64,000 nucleotides of DNA from Durusdinium trenchii (taxonomy: Eukaryota > Sar > Dinophyceae > Suessiales > Symbiodiniaceae), in NCBI GenBank assembly GCA_963970005.1, contig CAXAMN010013858.1, positions 19,057-83,056 of the forward strand, in the 5' to 3' direction. How positions within the stretch are numbered: position 1 is the first letter of the stretch; each line of letters opens with the position of its first letter. Positions 11,701 through 21,361 of this stretch are shown here, piece by piece. The notes under the pieces were generated by a model. The model was not told the DNA's origin. It worked only from the letters and a program-made list of their open reading frames with translations, and made no database searches. The translations under genes were made by a program, and so were the position numbers.

Positions 11701-12091
11701 CGATATGCTGTCGGTGGAAGGCATCGGCAAGCAGCTGGTGTGGAAACATTTGAGGGGTGTGGACGTTGGTGAGCAAAATGGAAACCACTTTCCAGTCACC
11801 CTCACGTACACCCTAGCCGACGGCAAGGAGCATGTGGAGCACTGGTTTGCACAGTCCGAAAGGGTCTACCACTCTCCATACGCATTAAACTATTGTCGAT
11901 CTCCAAAATTCACCAAGATCGAGGGGCGCGACACCATGGAGGTGAGCGCTGTGGAGAGCGATGGGACGGTGGAAGTCTATTTCCACGACGACCCAAAGGG
12001 GGCAGTTTGGTACGAGGGCCTCATCTCTTGGGCTCCTGAAAATGAGTGTACTCAGGGCTGGCCGGAACCCACCCGAGACGTTTTTGTCTGA
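11666..12091 (+). CDS. Hypothetical 141-aa ORF after the MACPF relic
   Basis: This continuous frame overlaps the end of the MACPF-like region and ends at a TGA at 12089-12091. It includes IDLDDMLSVEGIGKQLVW and an acidic strand-like segment, VEVYFHDDPKGAVWYEG. No family is recognised. It may be the C-terminal part of the same broken gene, because it follows in the same direction with no gap. After it the DNA becomes AT-rich (TATATATT run near 12178-12215). Confidence 0.35.
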   Translation: MQPPIRAYIDLDDMLSVEGIGKQLVWKHLRGVDVGEQNGNHFPVTLTYTLADGKEHVEHWFAQSERVYHSPYALNYCRSPKFTKIEGRDTMEVSAVESDGTVEVYFHDDPKGAVWYEGLISWAPENECTQGWPEPTRDVFV

Positions 12092-12595
12092 CTTTGCGCT
12101 GCTGGTAGCAGCTGGCAAGTTAGCAGGATGCAGTTTTGAAAGAAAAAGAGGCATGCAAAGCTGCTACAATATCCTGTTATATATATATTTATTATATATT
12201 TGATTCTGTATATTTGTATTATGATCAATGATCTATGCTTGCACTTTTATATATGTGGATTATGTGGTCCCTCCTGTGGGGGATCTACGGGTCTACATGA
12301 ACGCCGTTGGACCCGGCCCTCCAGGAGGTGGATCGGATCGCTTCCTTCGGTGCCCCAGGTCCTCGGCCTCGGGTGGTTCGTGGACCTCGTGGGGTTCGTG
12401 GACCTCGGACACCACGGCGTGGCCTAAGAGGCGGCGAAGAGGGGGGGCGGAAGGAGAGGATGGGGAGAGAGAGAGAGAGAGAGATGGGTCATGGTAGATG
12501 GTCATCTAAAATTTGTAATTAGCAGAAATGGTGGGATGGTCAATGGTCATCTAGAGAGATGCTGGCCATGGGTGTTTCCTATCTTTTCGGAAAAA
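12092..12595. other. Non-coding spacer
   Basis: This spacer holds an AT-rich patch, a GGTGGTTCGTGGACCTCG-like short direct repeat near 12370-12410 and a (GA)n run at about 12466-12485. No gene is seen. Confidence 0.6.
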
Positions 12596-12656
12596 AACAA
12601 GATGGAGCCCACGAACCCGAATGCAAGCACGTTCGAAAAGCTACATATGTCCAAAT

Positions 12657-12915
12657 GACACTCTTGTAGGACACTCTTGTGGGACACTCTTCTAGGACAC
12701 TCTTTTGGGACACTCTTGTAGGACACTCTTATGGGTCACTCGTGTAGTAAAACTCTTGTGGGACACTCTTACGGGACTCTTGTGAGACACTCTTGTAGGA
12801 CACTTCGGTGGGTCACTGTTGTGGGACACTCTTGTGAGACACTCTTCTAGGACACTCTTGTGGGACACTCTTGGTGCTCACACTCTTGTAGGACACTCTT
12901 GTGGGACACTCTTGT
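12657..12915 (+). repeat. 13-bp tandem array, small (copy A)
   Basis: About 20 units of the 13-mer GGACACTCTTGTG occur with variants at the last bases (GTAGG, CTAGG, TACGGG). It starts with the same flank as the large array at 15625. Confidence 0.9.
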
Positions 12916-12924
12916 CGCTCACCA

Positions 12925-13034
12925 GCGACATGCCACGTTCACACCAGCATGCTTCGCGCTCCCCAGTGGCACGGCTCATCGCAAACGCACTTTCCACCAA
13001 GGCCGTGCAAATCCGCATGGCACTGCGACATCAC
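12925..13034 (+). repeat. Dispersed ~110-bp repeat, copy 2
   Basis: This copy resembles 13114-13213 in the same orientation and 3829-3937 in reverse. It directly follows the small 13-bp array, and the last array unit runs into CGCTCACCAGCGACA. Confidence 0.75.
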
Positions 13035-13113
13035 GGACGTAATTTCGCCACGCGGTCCGCCACACACTAGAAGCAAACATATCACATGATACCACCAATC
13101 ATCCCGCTCACCA

Positions 13114-13213
13114 GCGACACGCCGCATTTACACCAGCATGTTTCGCGCTCCCCAGTGGCAGGGCGCCACGCAAACGCACTTTCCACCAGGGCCGTGCAAA
13201 TCCGCAGGGCACA
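13114..13213 (+). repeat. Dispersed ~110-bp repeat, copy 3
   Basis: This is a direct neighbour of copy 2, offset by about 189 bp. It has the CCAGTGGCA and CGCAAACGCACTTTCCACC cores. It runs into the ~52-bp tandem repeat. Confidence 0.75.
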
Positions 13214-13480
13214 GGGAGTCTGCAAAACGAGCGTTTCTGTCGAGACTTCCTCCAAAAGTCACGCGCGCAGTCTCCAAATGGAGCGTTTCGTTCGAGACTT
13301 CCTCTCTAAGAGTCACGCTTCGAGTTGCAAGACGAGCGTTTCGTTCGAGACGTCCTCCAAAACTCACATGTCAAGTCTCCAAAATGAGCGTTTCGTACGA
13401 GACTTCCTCAAAAACTAACATGTCAAAGTCTGCAAAACGAGCTGTTCGCGCGAGGCTTGCTCCAAAAGACAAGCGGGAAG
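13208..13480 (+). repeat. ~52-bp tandem array (copy A)
   Basis: About five units share the core GAGCGTTTCGTTCGAGACTT followed by CCTCCAAAA. Start-to-start spacing is 52-53 bp in the first units. The same unit recurs at 17519-17750. Confidence 0.85.
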
Positions 13481-13868
13481 GTCCATCGGAGCACGCGCAT
13501 CAAGCAGCCCTGCCAAGCAGTTTCGCGATTCCAGCCGTTCCAAACAGCGCCCGCTGACACGCCAATCCCAATGTCACAGCGACATTCGCTTCCATACCTC
13601 AAAACCCGTGCAAAGTACCGCCTGCCACGAAAAGTGACCATATCATATCATGTGAGCTTCAACAAAACTTACACCACATCACACGTTTGGAATGATTTCG
13701 ACCCGTTCTGAGCACACTCCCATCCACCAAAATCGCCATTTCAGCTGAGACTTGTCACGAAAACAGAGCTTCGATGCAACACCCTGAATCCCAATGGCAC
13801 AGCCACATCCAACACCCCAAAAACACAACTCTCCAAACGCTAATCACTAATCCCAATGTAACTGCACA

Positions 13869-15110
13869 GAATGGGTTCTCGATTCACTGTATCTTCAATT
13901 GCTCCACGAATGTCAGGAAAGTTGGAACTACCTTTCTCAATGCTATACTCACGAAAGCACTCACCCATGTACGTGCAATCAACGTGCAAAAACAAAGCTG
14001 GGCTACCTGCTTTCCTGGTGATGGTTCTTCCGAGGAATTTGAGCGTTCCCCCACTCTGGGCGATTCGTCCAGTTTCACGAATCTTCACATGCTTCTCAAG
14101 CAAAGCAAAAATATTTTTGTATGCACTTTCTTTTGGTGTAGCCAACAAAACTCAACATAGCAAATCAGCACAACGGGAACGCCACCTACCAAACCAGAAT
14201 ACAAACACGGCTCAGTCAAACTAGACTCTAGACCTGCCTGTTTCACAAGTTTGGAAAAGAACTGAACCCAAGCAAGAGAACCAACTCGCAGGCCATTGAG
14301 ACCTTTGTGCGCTTCAAGGTACACAGGTTCTCCTGACGTTGTAGAGACTGACAATGGCATTTTCACAACAACACGGTAACAACACGATGATTTTCCAGCG
14401 GGGCGTTCGTGAATGCCTGTGAGACGTCAATGGCATACAAGGCCATCGGATCAATGCCGCATGCACCACACGCGATGCCAAGCAACACTCGCTGCGATTC
14501 AACACTGGGTGTTGGGCTACTAATGCCATGTGCTCTGGCGGTGGCTGCCCCTCGGGCTATGTTCTTAACAACCATACGGGCACGCACGCCCTCGGCGGCC
14601 TCGGGCTTCTCAGCCGTGACCCAACGACAAGGTATGGGCTTGATGCCATGCTTCTCACAGAACGCTGTCATCTCAGGTGTGGTCAAGACAACTCCTGCCT
14701 TCACGGTGGTCAAACCTCTTTGACCTCCTTGATCATGCCCTTGAATGTCCCCTCGGGATCAAGTTCCACTAGCGTGGTATCGCTGACTGCTCCAGATGGT
14801 CTCCAAACGCGAACCTTGGTCCCACACAAGTCCACTTCCTCGAACCCATTGTGAGTATCTGGATCGAAACGAATGGAGTCAGCCACAAGACGTTCACAGT
14901 CGAATACACTCGGTGATGTCAACTGATCAACAAAGATGGGACGCACGCACAATGCGTCCAACATAGGTAGAGGTTCTTCTCCCATCTCGGTGTCAAGAGC
15001 CTCATCAACTTCCATCGCAGTTCCACCCTCAGGGGCTGCATCTTGCATAGGCAGGTCACCGATGGCAGCTCAGGCTCAAAATCAGCTACATGTTCTCCCA
15101 GCTCTTTCTG
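13869..15110 (-). pseudogene. Ty1/copia reverse-transcriptase relic
   Basis: Broken minus-strand frames carry recognisable RVT_2 pieces. RARMVVKNIARG and AIDVSQAFTNAPLENH (first catalytic Asp region) lie near 14400-14600, GSLAWVQFFSKLVKQAGL near 14230-14290, and QSGGTLKFLGRTITR near 14020-14065. The segment expected to hold YVDD reads as CYVEF at a frameshift, so the second catalytic motif is lost. The piece interrupts composite satellite copy A, because copy B is continuous across the same junctions. No LTRs are seen. It belongs to a different copia lineage from the two complete elements. Confidence 0.8.
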
Positions 15111-15624
15111 AATCTTGCCGATCTCACAAAACGCTGCGCCTGCGCGGTGAAATCATCCGCCACACTTCAACGTCTGACGTTTCCACACGATTCCTCGCTT
15201 TTTCACACGAATCTGACAAATCACATTTCCATCCGAAACCCTCTCCAAAAGCTTCCCCCAATGGCAGCGGCCTTAGCGTCCTCACGCAGTCGGTTGCGAA
15301 CGGTTGAGGACGGTTGCGGATGCTGAGACAACGGGTTGCGAACAAGGCTCTACCCCCAGACCACCAGAGTTAAACGAGAACCCTTCGTTACGCATTCGGG
15401 AACAAGCAGCCCCGAGTGACGAGGGAGCACTGGTGGCCAGGAGTTCCCGAACAAGGGCCTCTCACAAGCGGGTAAGAACCAACGGCTTTCTACCAACGCG
15501 TGGGGTGTGTCTGGGGGCCTTGAAACATGGGACGCCGCCTGGCGATCCTGCGAATTGCTTTGCAACAAGATGGAGCCCACGAACCCGAATGCAAACACGT
15601 TCGAAAAGCTACATATGTCCAAAT

Positions 15625-17520
15625 GACACTCTTGTAGGACACTCTTGTGGGACACTCTTGTGGGTCACTCTTGTGGGAAACTCTTGTGGGACACTCTTAC
15701 GGGACACTCTTGTGGGACACTCTTGTGGGACACTCTTGTGGGACACTCTGGAAGGAAACTCTTGTGGGACACTCTTGTAGGACACTCTTGTGGGATACTC
15801 CTGTAGGACACTCTTGTGGGACACTCTTGTGGGACACTCTTGTGGGACACTCTTGTAGGAAGCTCTTGTGGGACACTCTTGCAGGACACTCTTGTGGGAC
15901 ACTGTTGCGGGACACTCATACGGGACACTCTTAAGGGACACTCTTGTGAGACACTCTTGCGGGACACTGTTGCGGGACACTCTTGTGGGACACTCCTGTG
16001 GGACACCCATTTGGGACACTCTTGCGGGACACTCTTGTGGGACTCTTGTGGGACACTCTTGTGGGACACTCTTAAGGGACACTCTTGTGAGGGACACTCT
16101 TGTGGAACACTCCTGTGGGACACTCATTTGGGACACTCTTGTGGGACACCCTTGTAGGACACTCTTGTGGGACACTCTTGTGGGACACTCTTATAGGACA
16201 CTCTTGTAGGAAACTCTTGTGGGATACTCTTGTAGGACACTCTTGTGGGACACTCTTACGGGACACTCTTGTTGCACACTCTTGTAGGGCACTCTTGTGG
16301 GTCACTCTTATGGGACACTCTTGTGGGACACTCATACGGGACACTCTTGTGGGACACTCTTGTGGGACACTCTTGTAGGAGACTCTTGTGGGACACTCTT
16401 GCAGGAAACTCTTGTAGGACACTCTTGTGGGACACTCCTGTAGGACACTCTTGTGGGAAACTCTTGTGGGACACTCTTGTGGGACACTCTTGTAGGAAAC
16501 TCTTGTGGGACACTCTTGTAGTACACTCTTGTGGGACACTGTTGCGGGACACTCTTGTGGGACACTCTTAAGGGACACTCTTGTGAGACACTCTTGCGGG
16601 ACACTGTTGCGGGACACTCTTGTGGGACACTCCTGTGGGACACCCATTTGTGACACTCTTGCGGGACACTCTTGTGGGACACTCTTGTGGGACACTCTTC
16701 TGAGACACTCTTGCGGGACACTGTTGTGGGACACTCTTGTGGGACACTTCTGTGGGACACTCATTTGGGACACTCTTGTGGGACACTCTTGTAGGACACT
16801 CTTGTGGGACACTCTTGTGGGACACTCTTATAGGACACTCTTGTAGGAAACTCATGTGGGATACTCTTGTAGGACACTCTTGTGGGACACTCTTGTAGGA
16901 CACTCTTGTGGGACACTCTTGTAGGGCACTCTTGTGGGACACTCTTGTGGGACACTCTTATAGGACACTCTTGTGGGACACTCTTAACTCTTGTGAGACA
17001 CTCTTGTGGGACACGGTTGCGGGACACTCTTGTGTGACACTCTTGTGAGACACTCTTACGGGACACTCTTGTACGACACTCTTGTGGGACACTCTTGTAG
17101 GACACTCTTGTGGGACACTCTTACGGGACACTCTTGTTGCACACTCTTGTAGGACACTGTGGGTCACTCTTATGGGACACTCTTGTCGGACACTCTTGTG
17201 GGACACACTTGTGGGACACTCTTGTGGGACACTCTTGTGGGACACTCATACGGGACACTCTTGTGGGACACTCTTGTAGGACACTCTTGTGGGACATGCG
17301 GGACACTCTTGTGAGACACTCTTGTGGCACACTCTTGTGGGACACTCATACGGGACACTCTTGTGGGACACTCTTGTGGGACACTCTTGTAGGAGACTCT
17401 TGTGGGACACTCTGGTGGGACACTCTTGTAGGAAACTCTTGTGGGATACTCTTGTAGGACACTCTTGTGGGACACTCTTGTAGGACACTCTTGTGGGACA
17501 CTCCTGTAGGGCACACTCTT
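15625..17520 (+). repeat. 13-bp satellite array with 637-bp higher-order period
   Basis: Roughly 145 copies of GGACACTCTTGTG occur with base variants (GTAGG, TACGG, TTATGG, TTGCGG, CTGTTGCGG). Variant landmarks recur at a fixed distance. The GGGACACTGTTGCGGGACAC cluster is at 15961 and again at 16598, and TTATAGGACA is at 16191 and again at 16828. Both distances are 637 bp, or 49 x 13. Because 13 is not a multiple of three, every frame encodes the same rotating 13-residue peptide, which explains the long open frames on both strands; none is believed to be a gene. Confidence 0.93.
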
Positions 17521-17750
17521 CGTACGAGACTTCCACGCTGCGAGGCTGCAAGACGAGCGTTTCGTTCGAGACTTCCTCCAAAAGTCACGCGTCAAGTTTC
17601 AAAAACGAGCGTTTCGTACGAGACTTCCTCCAAAAGTCACACGTCAAGTCCCCAAAACGAGCGTTTCGTACGAGACTTCCTCAAAAACTCACATGTCAAA
17701 GTCTGCAAAACGAACGTTTTCCACGAGACTTCCTCCAAAAGTCCAGCGGA
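17519..17750 (+). repeat. ~52-bp tandem array (copy B)
   Basis: About four units of the GAGCGTTTCGTTCGAGACTT / CCTCCAAAAGTCACG unit directly follow the 13-bp array, as in copy A. The units are more alike here than in copy A. Confidence 0.85.
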
Positions 17751-18480
17751 AACACCCATCGGAGCACACACATCACGCTGCCCTGCCAAGCAGATTCGCG
17801 ATTCCAGCCCCTCCAAACGACACCCGCTCACACGCCAATCCCAATGTGACAGCGACATTCACCTCTACCACAACTCACAACCTCCCGATTCCCTGCGCCT
17901 GCCACGAATCTTTCCGCGTCCACACGTCTAACGCGCACAAAGTACTGCGCCTGCCACGAAATGTCACCCCCGTCACACCTCGCAACCTCACGATTCCCTG
18001 CGCCTGCCACGAGAATCGCACTTCCACACCTCAAAAGCCGCACAAAGTACTGCGCCTGCCACGAAAAGTGACAATATCATCTCATGTGAGCTTCAACCAA
18101 ATTTGCACCACACCACACGTTTGGAATGATTTCGACCCGTTCTGAGCACACTCCCATCCACCAAAATCGGCATTTCAGCTGAGACTTGTCACGAAAACAG
18201 AGATTCGATGCCACATCCTGAAACGCAAATCCCAATGGCACGGCCACATCCAACACCCCAAACACGCGACTCTCCAAACGCCAATCCCAATGGAACTGCA
18301 ACGCAAACTGCGCGGATCTCACGAAACGCTGCGCCTGTGCAGTGAAATGCATCACGCTTCTTGCGCGACATGTCATTTTCACGCAAATCACAATGGACTA
18401 GCGTCGCAAACTCATACGTGACACATCCATGCACACCTGCAAAAGCTTCCCCCAATGGCAGCGCCTTAGCGCTCTACTGC

Positions 18481-18583
18481 GAACGGTTGCGGACGGTTGC
18501 GAACAGTGCGGACGGCTGCGAACGGTTGCGAACGGTTGCGGACGGTTGCGGACGGTTGCGGACGGTTGCGGACGGTTGCGAAC
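18481..18583 (+). repeat. 10-bp tandem array (ACGGTTGCGG)
   Basis: About ten units of ACGGTTGCGG or ACGGTTGCGA occur in tandem with one irregular region (AACAGTGCGG). The matching place in copy A, near 15286-15322, has only two or three units. Confidence 0.9.
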
Positions 18584-18662
18584 TTAGAAGCAACGGGTCG
18601 CGAACAAAGCTCTACCCCCAGACCCCCAAGAGTTAAAGGACAACCCTTCGCTACGCATTCAG

Positions 18663-21130
18663 GAAAAAAGGGTGCCAGACTTGCAAGACTTGTTGGAGCC
18701 CATGCTTTAAAGCATTGGAGAGCTGTGTGGCTTCTTCCCGCCCCTTGGCTTCTTCGCGTTCGCCCACGCCAGGCCCACCTACACCGGGCGTGCGGCCGTG
18801 AGCAGCGTCCCGCCCGAAGCCTCAGCGGATTGATCTTAAGGCCCTCAAGACTTCGGGGGCAAGTTCTGGGACTGAAACCTGAAGAAAGAGAAGCCAACAA
18901 GCTTAAAACATCCGAAAACCAGGTTCACATCACGTTCGAAGGTGTGATTTTACACCCTTAAGCTTCCAAGACCATTTAAAGACATGGTCGGCCTGGTTTT
19001 GTCGTGTAAAGTCCTTCGTAAGACAATGGTTGTTTGGGCTTCAGGTTAAATCAAGGGGGTGGCCCAGGAAACCCAAAAGAGGGGCGAAGGAAGAGGAGCT
19101 TGGCCGAAAAGCAGCTGATTCCAACCTCCGAAATGGTCCCCAGGCTTCTCCCGCCAACGCTTGGGCCACCACCTTCCCATCACCTTCTTGAGTCATGACC
19201 TCCTTTGCTCAGGATCCGCGGTCACGGAGGCCTGGGCGTGGGGGGGGTGGAGGCCCGGGACGGAGCGGGCGGAGGAACGAGTGCAGCCATCGAGGAGCGG
19301 CGTTTCCAGAGGAAGAACTGAACGCATCGGGCAAGGGGGGATCTCTGAAACTCCTTCAGTGAATGAAGGCAAACTCATATGAAGTCATATGAAGTCATAT
19401 TGGTTCGTCTATTTCTGCGACTTTGGCCCAAGTGGTATCTGTTTTTTTTTCGCAGGAGCAAACACAACAGAAACACCTCCGGACTGTCCAAAGGGCTTCT
19501 TCCTCCAGTGATCCCTGACCGAACCTCGTGACCGAACCTCGTGACGTCCCCAGTGATCCCCGACCTGGCCTGACCTGGCCGGACCTGGATGCTTGAGGGG
19601 GCTCAAGGGACCGGGTCACAAACTGAAGGACCAGGAGGACGGTTCTCATTTCGCAGCTGATTCTCTATATTCTCTTCATGATGTCACAGCTGAATCAAAG
19701 ATTCATGATGATAACAGCAAGTTCTCATCATCACTTTTCCAAAGATTCCCGTTTCGCTTTGCGCCATTCTCGGTCTATGAGTAGACCCCGCCCATTTTGA
19801 CCACCCATCTCGCCGCAGGTGCCGCCCCGAAGGTGATCGCACGGGTGGGGAGACCCAGAAAGTCGAAATAGGAAAGCTGGCGAAGGGAAGGAGAAGGAAC
19901 CATGGAAACAATGGCATTTTTCAAACGATTGGAGTTTCCAGTTTCCGAAAAAGAACGAGGCTTTCACTCCAAAAACATCCCAAAAACAACAAAGGTGTCC
20001 AAACGCACCACAAAAGCTGGCCAATTGGGTCAAGTAGCTGCAGTCATCTATTTCGTGGCCTCACCATTTTTCCATGTGGCATTCCGACCGAAGGCATTTC
20101 CATCGCGCTGACCAAAAAGGAACCCAAGCAGACCACCGCTCGCCAGACCAGTCCACATCCTCATCGTCGAACGAAGTAGACATCGCCCGAAGACGCAGGT
20201 AGCTCCTGGTGTCAACCTACCGCAGTCAGCGAGACCCTCAGTCCAATGTGATTCAGCGATGGGTTCCACTTGGAACACGGATCAAACACATTCCACGATG
20301 TCGTTTTTCTGCGATCCTTTTTGTGTGCGCACTGGTGCGCACGAGTGAAAGAAAGACGACAGGCAAACTTTTGGTATGCATCTCTATGGAAGCACTATAT
20401 ATTGATCTATAATTTGAATTAATTTGATATTGTGGAAGTGCGACATGTTCGACTGACTTTTTCCTCGCGCATTTCTTTTTCAGACCTCGCGCACCGTCCA
20501 CACGTCCGCAGGGTGGAGCTCGCCGGAAAGAAAGCTTGCCAGGTCCGACTGCCGCCATCCTGGCTGAGCTGAAACCTCCCAAAAGACGTGGACCCTGAGG
20601 AGCACATGGATGGCCCAAAACCACGGTTTCTCAGGGTCCATGAGATCGTAATTGGATGTGTCATTGGACTGAAGAGGTCTCCCCCAGCCCAGATGGAAGA
20701 TGTATCATTCTTGGGTTTGGAGGATTCTCAGATCTCACGGCACTTTGATTTTTGGATGCCACGCATCAGTCAGCTCAGCCATTTTCGTTTTCTTAGCACG
20801 ACATGCCGCGCACGACATGCCGTGGATGTTCACTTGGGAACGCTTGACGATTCTGCTGGTCTTTTCAGGTGCAGATGTGGAGAAGGCAGTGTGCCGTCGG
20901 CCATCATCGTGCCATGTGAGGTTGAGTCGTCAGTGCCATGTGGCTGGTAACTCTTGGATGGTTTGCTGGTTCTCAAACAAGACAGTCACCCTGAACATTT
21001 TCCCGTGGTAACTCGACGAGGTTCCAAATACCCCCTTCCGACGGGGGTTTTCAGGGTCCATGTGGTCCGTAAAGACTGGAGCTCGGCTCAAAAGAGAACT
21101 CTTTCTACAACCCTCCCAGCGAATCTGGTT
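18663..21130. other. Non-coding stretch
   Basis: No supportable gene. It contains three CATATGAAGT direct repeats near 19376-19401. A short inverted pair (GTGGACCCTGAG ... CTCAGGGTCCA) lies at about 20590-20642. The right half of that pair recurs near 21050. Confidence 0.5.
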
Positions 21131-21135
21131 GAATC
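21131..21135. repeat. Target-site duplication GAATC (left)
   Basis: GAATC precedes the first LTR and is repeated at 29844-29848 after the second. Five bases is the usual Ty1/copia duplication length. Confidence 0.9.
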
Positions 21136-21286
21136 CGCAGGTCAAAGCGCGGCACCTTTTCTGCCGCTGGATCAAAAAAGGGCTTCAGATTCACCCCTCG
21201 TTGGTACACTTCTTGACTTTAGTGCGTGTCATCGCACCTCCAACCTTCATGAAAACTTGGTACACTTCTCTATTTGTGCACCTGCA
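21136..21286 (-). repeat. 3' LTR of copia element 1
   Basis: This 151-bp LTR reads as identical to 29693-29843. It shares a CAAAAAGGGCTTC block with the LTR of copia element 2, which suggests a conserved transcription or polyadenylation signal. Confidence 0.95.
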
Positions 21287-21296
21287 CTCCCCCTTC
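21287..21296 (-). promoter_or_regulatory. Polypurine tract of copia element 1
   Basis: In element orientation GAAGGGGGAG lies directly against the 3' LTR, as expected for the plus-strand DNA primer site. Element 2 has GAAAAGGGGAG in the same place. Confidence 0.8.
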
Positions 21297-21361
21297 GCTG
21301 CCTCAGCGAAAAGGTGGTGCACTTCACACCAAAATCCCCATGTTGGGGAAGCTCAAGCCCT

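Larger units (their letters stand above)
12596..15400 (+). repeat. Composite satellite block, copy A
   Basis: The block begins AACAAGATGGAGCCCACGA and has this order: 13-bp array, ~52-bp array, a segment with GCGACATTC and TTTGGAATGATTTCGACCCG, and a CGGTTGCG end. Copy B at 15564-18662 has the same order and clear sequence identity throughout. Copy A is shorter in its 13-bp array, carries two copies of the ~110-bp dispersed repeat, and is interrupted by a copia relic at about 13869-15110. Confidence 0.8.
15564..18662 (+). repeat. Composite satellite block, copy B
   Basis: This copy has the same component order as copy A, with a greatly expanded 13-bp array. It keeps the uninterrupted version of the segment into which the copia relic inserted in copy A. 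It ends with a 10-bp array and a CTACCCCCAGAC-TTCGCTACGCATTC tail that also closes copy A. Confidence 0.8.

Noticed and set aside
15625-17520. Possible CRISPR array
   Set aside because: Repeats are directly adjacent 13-mers without unique spacers, in a eukaryotic-type genome.
15609-17595. Many long open frames encoding SHKSVPQECPTRV-type or GTLLWDTLVGHS-type peptides
   Set aside because: They are produced by the 13-bp satellite, which has the same reading in every frame and on both strands; they are not genes.
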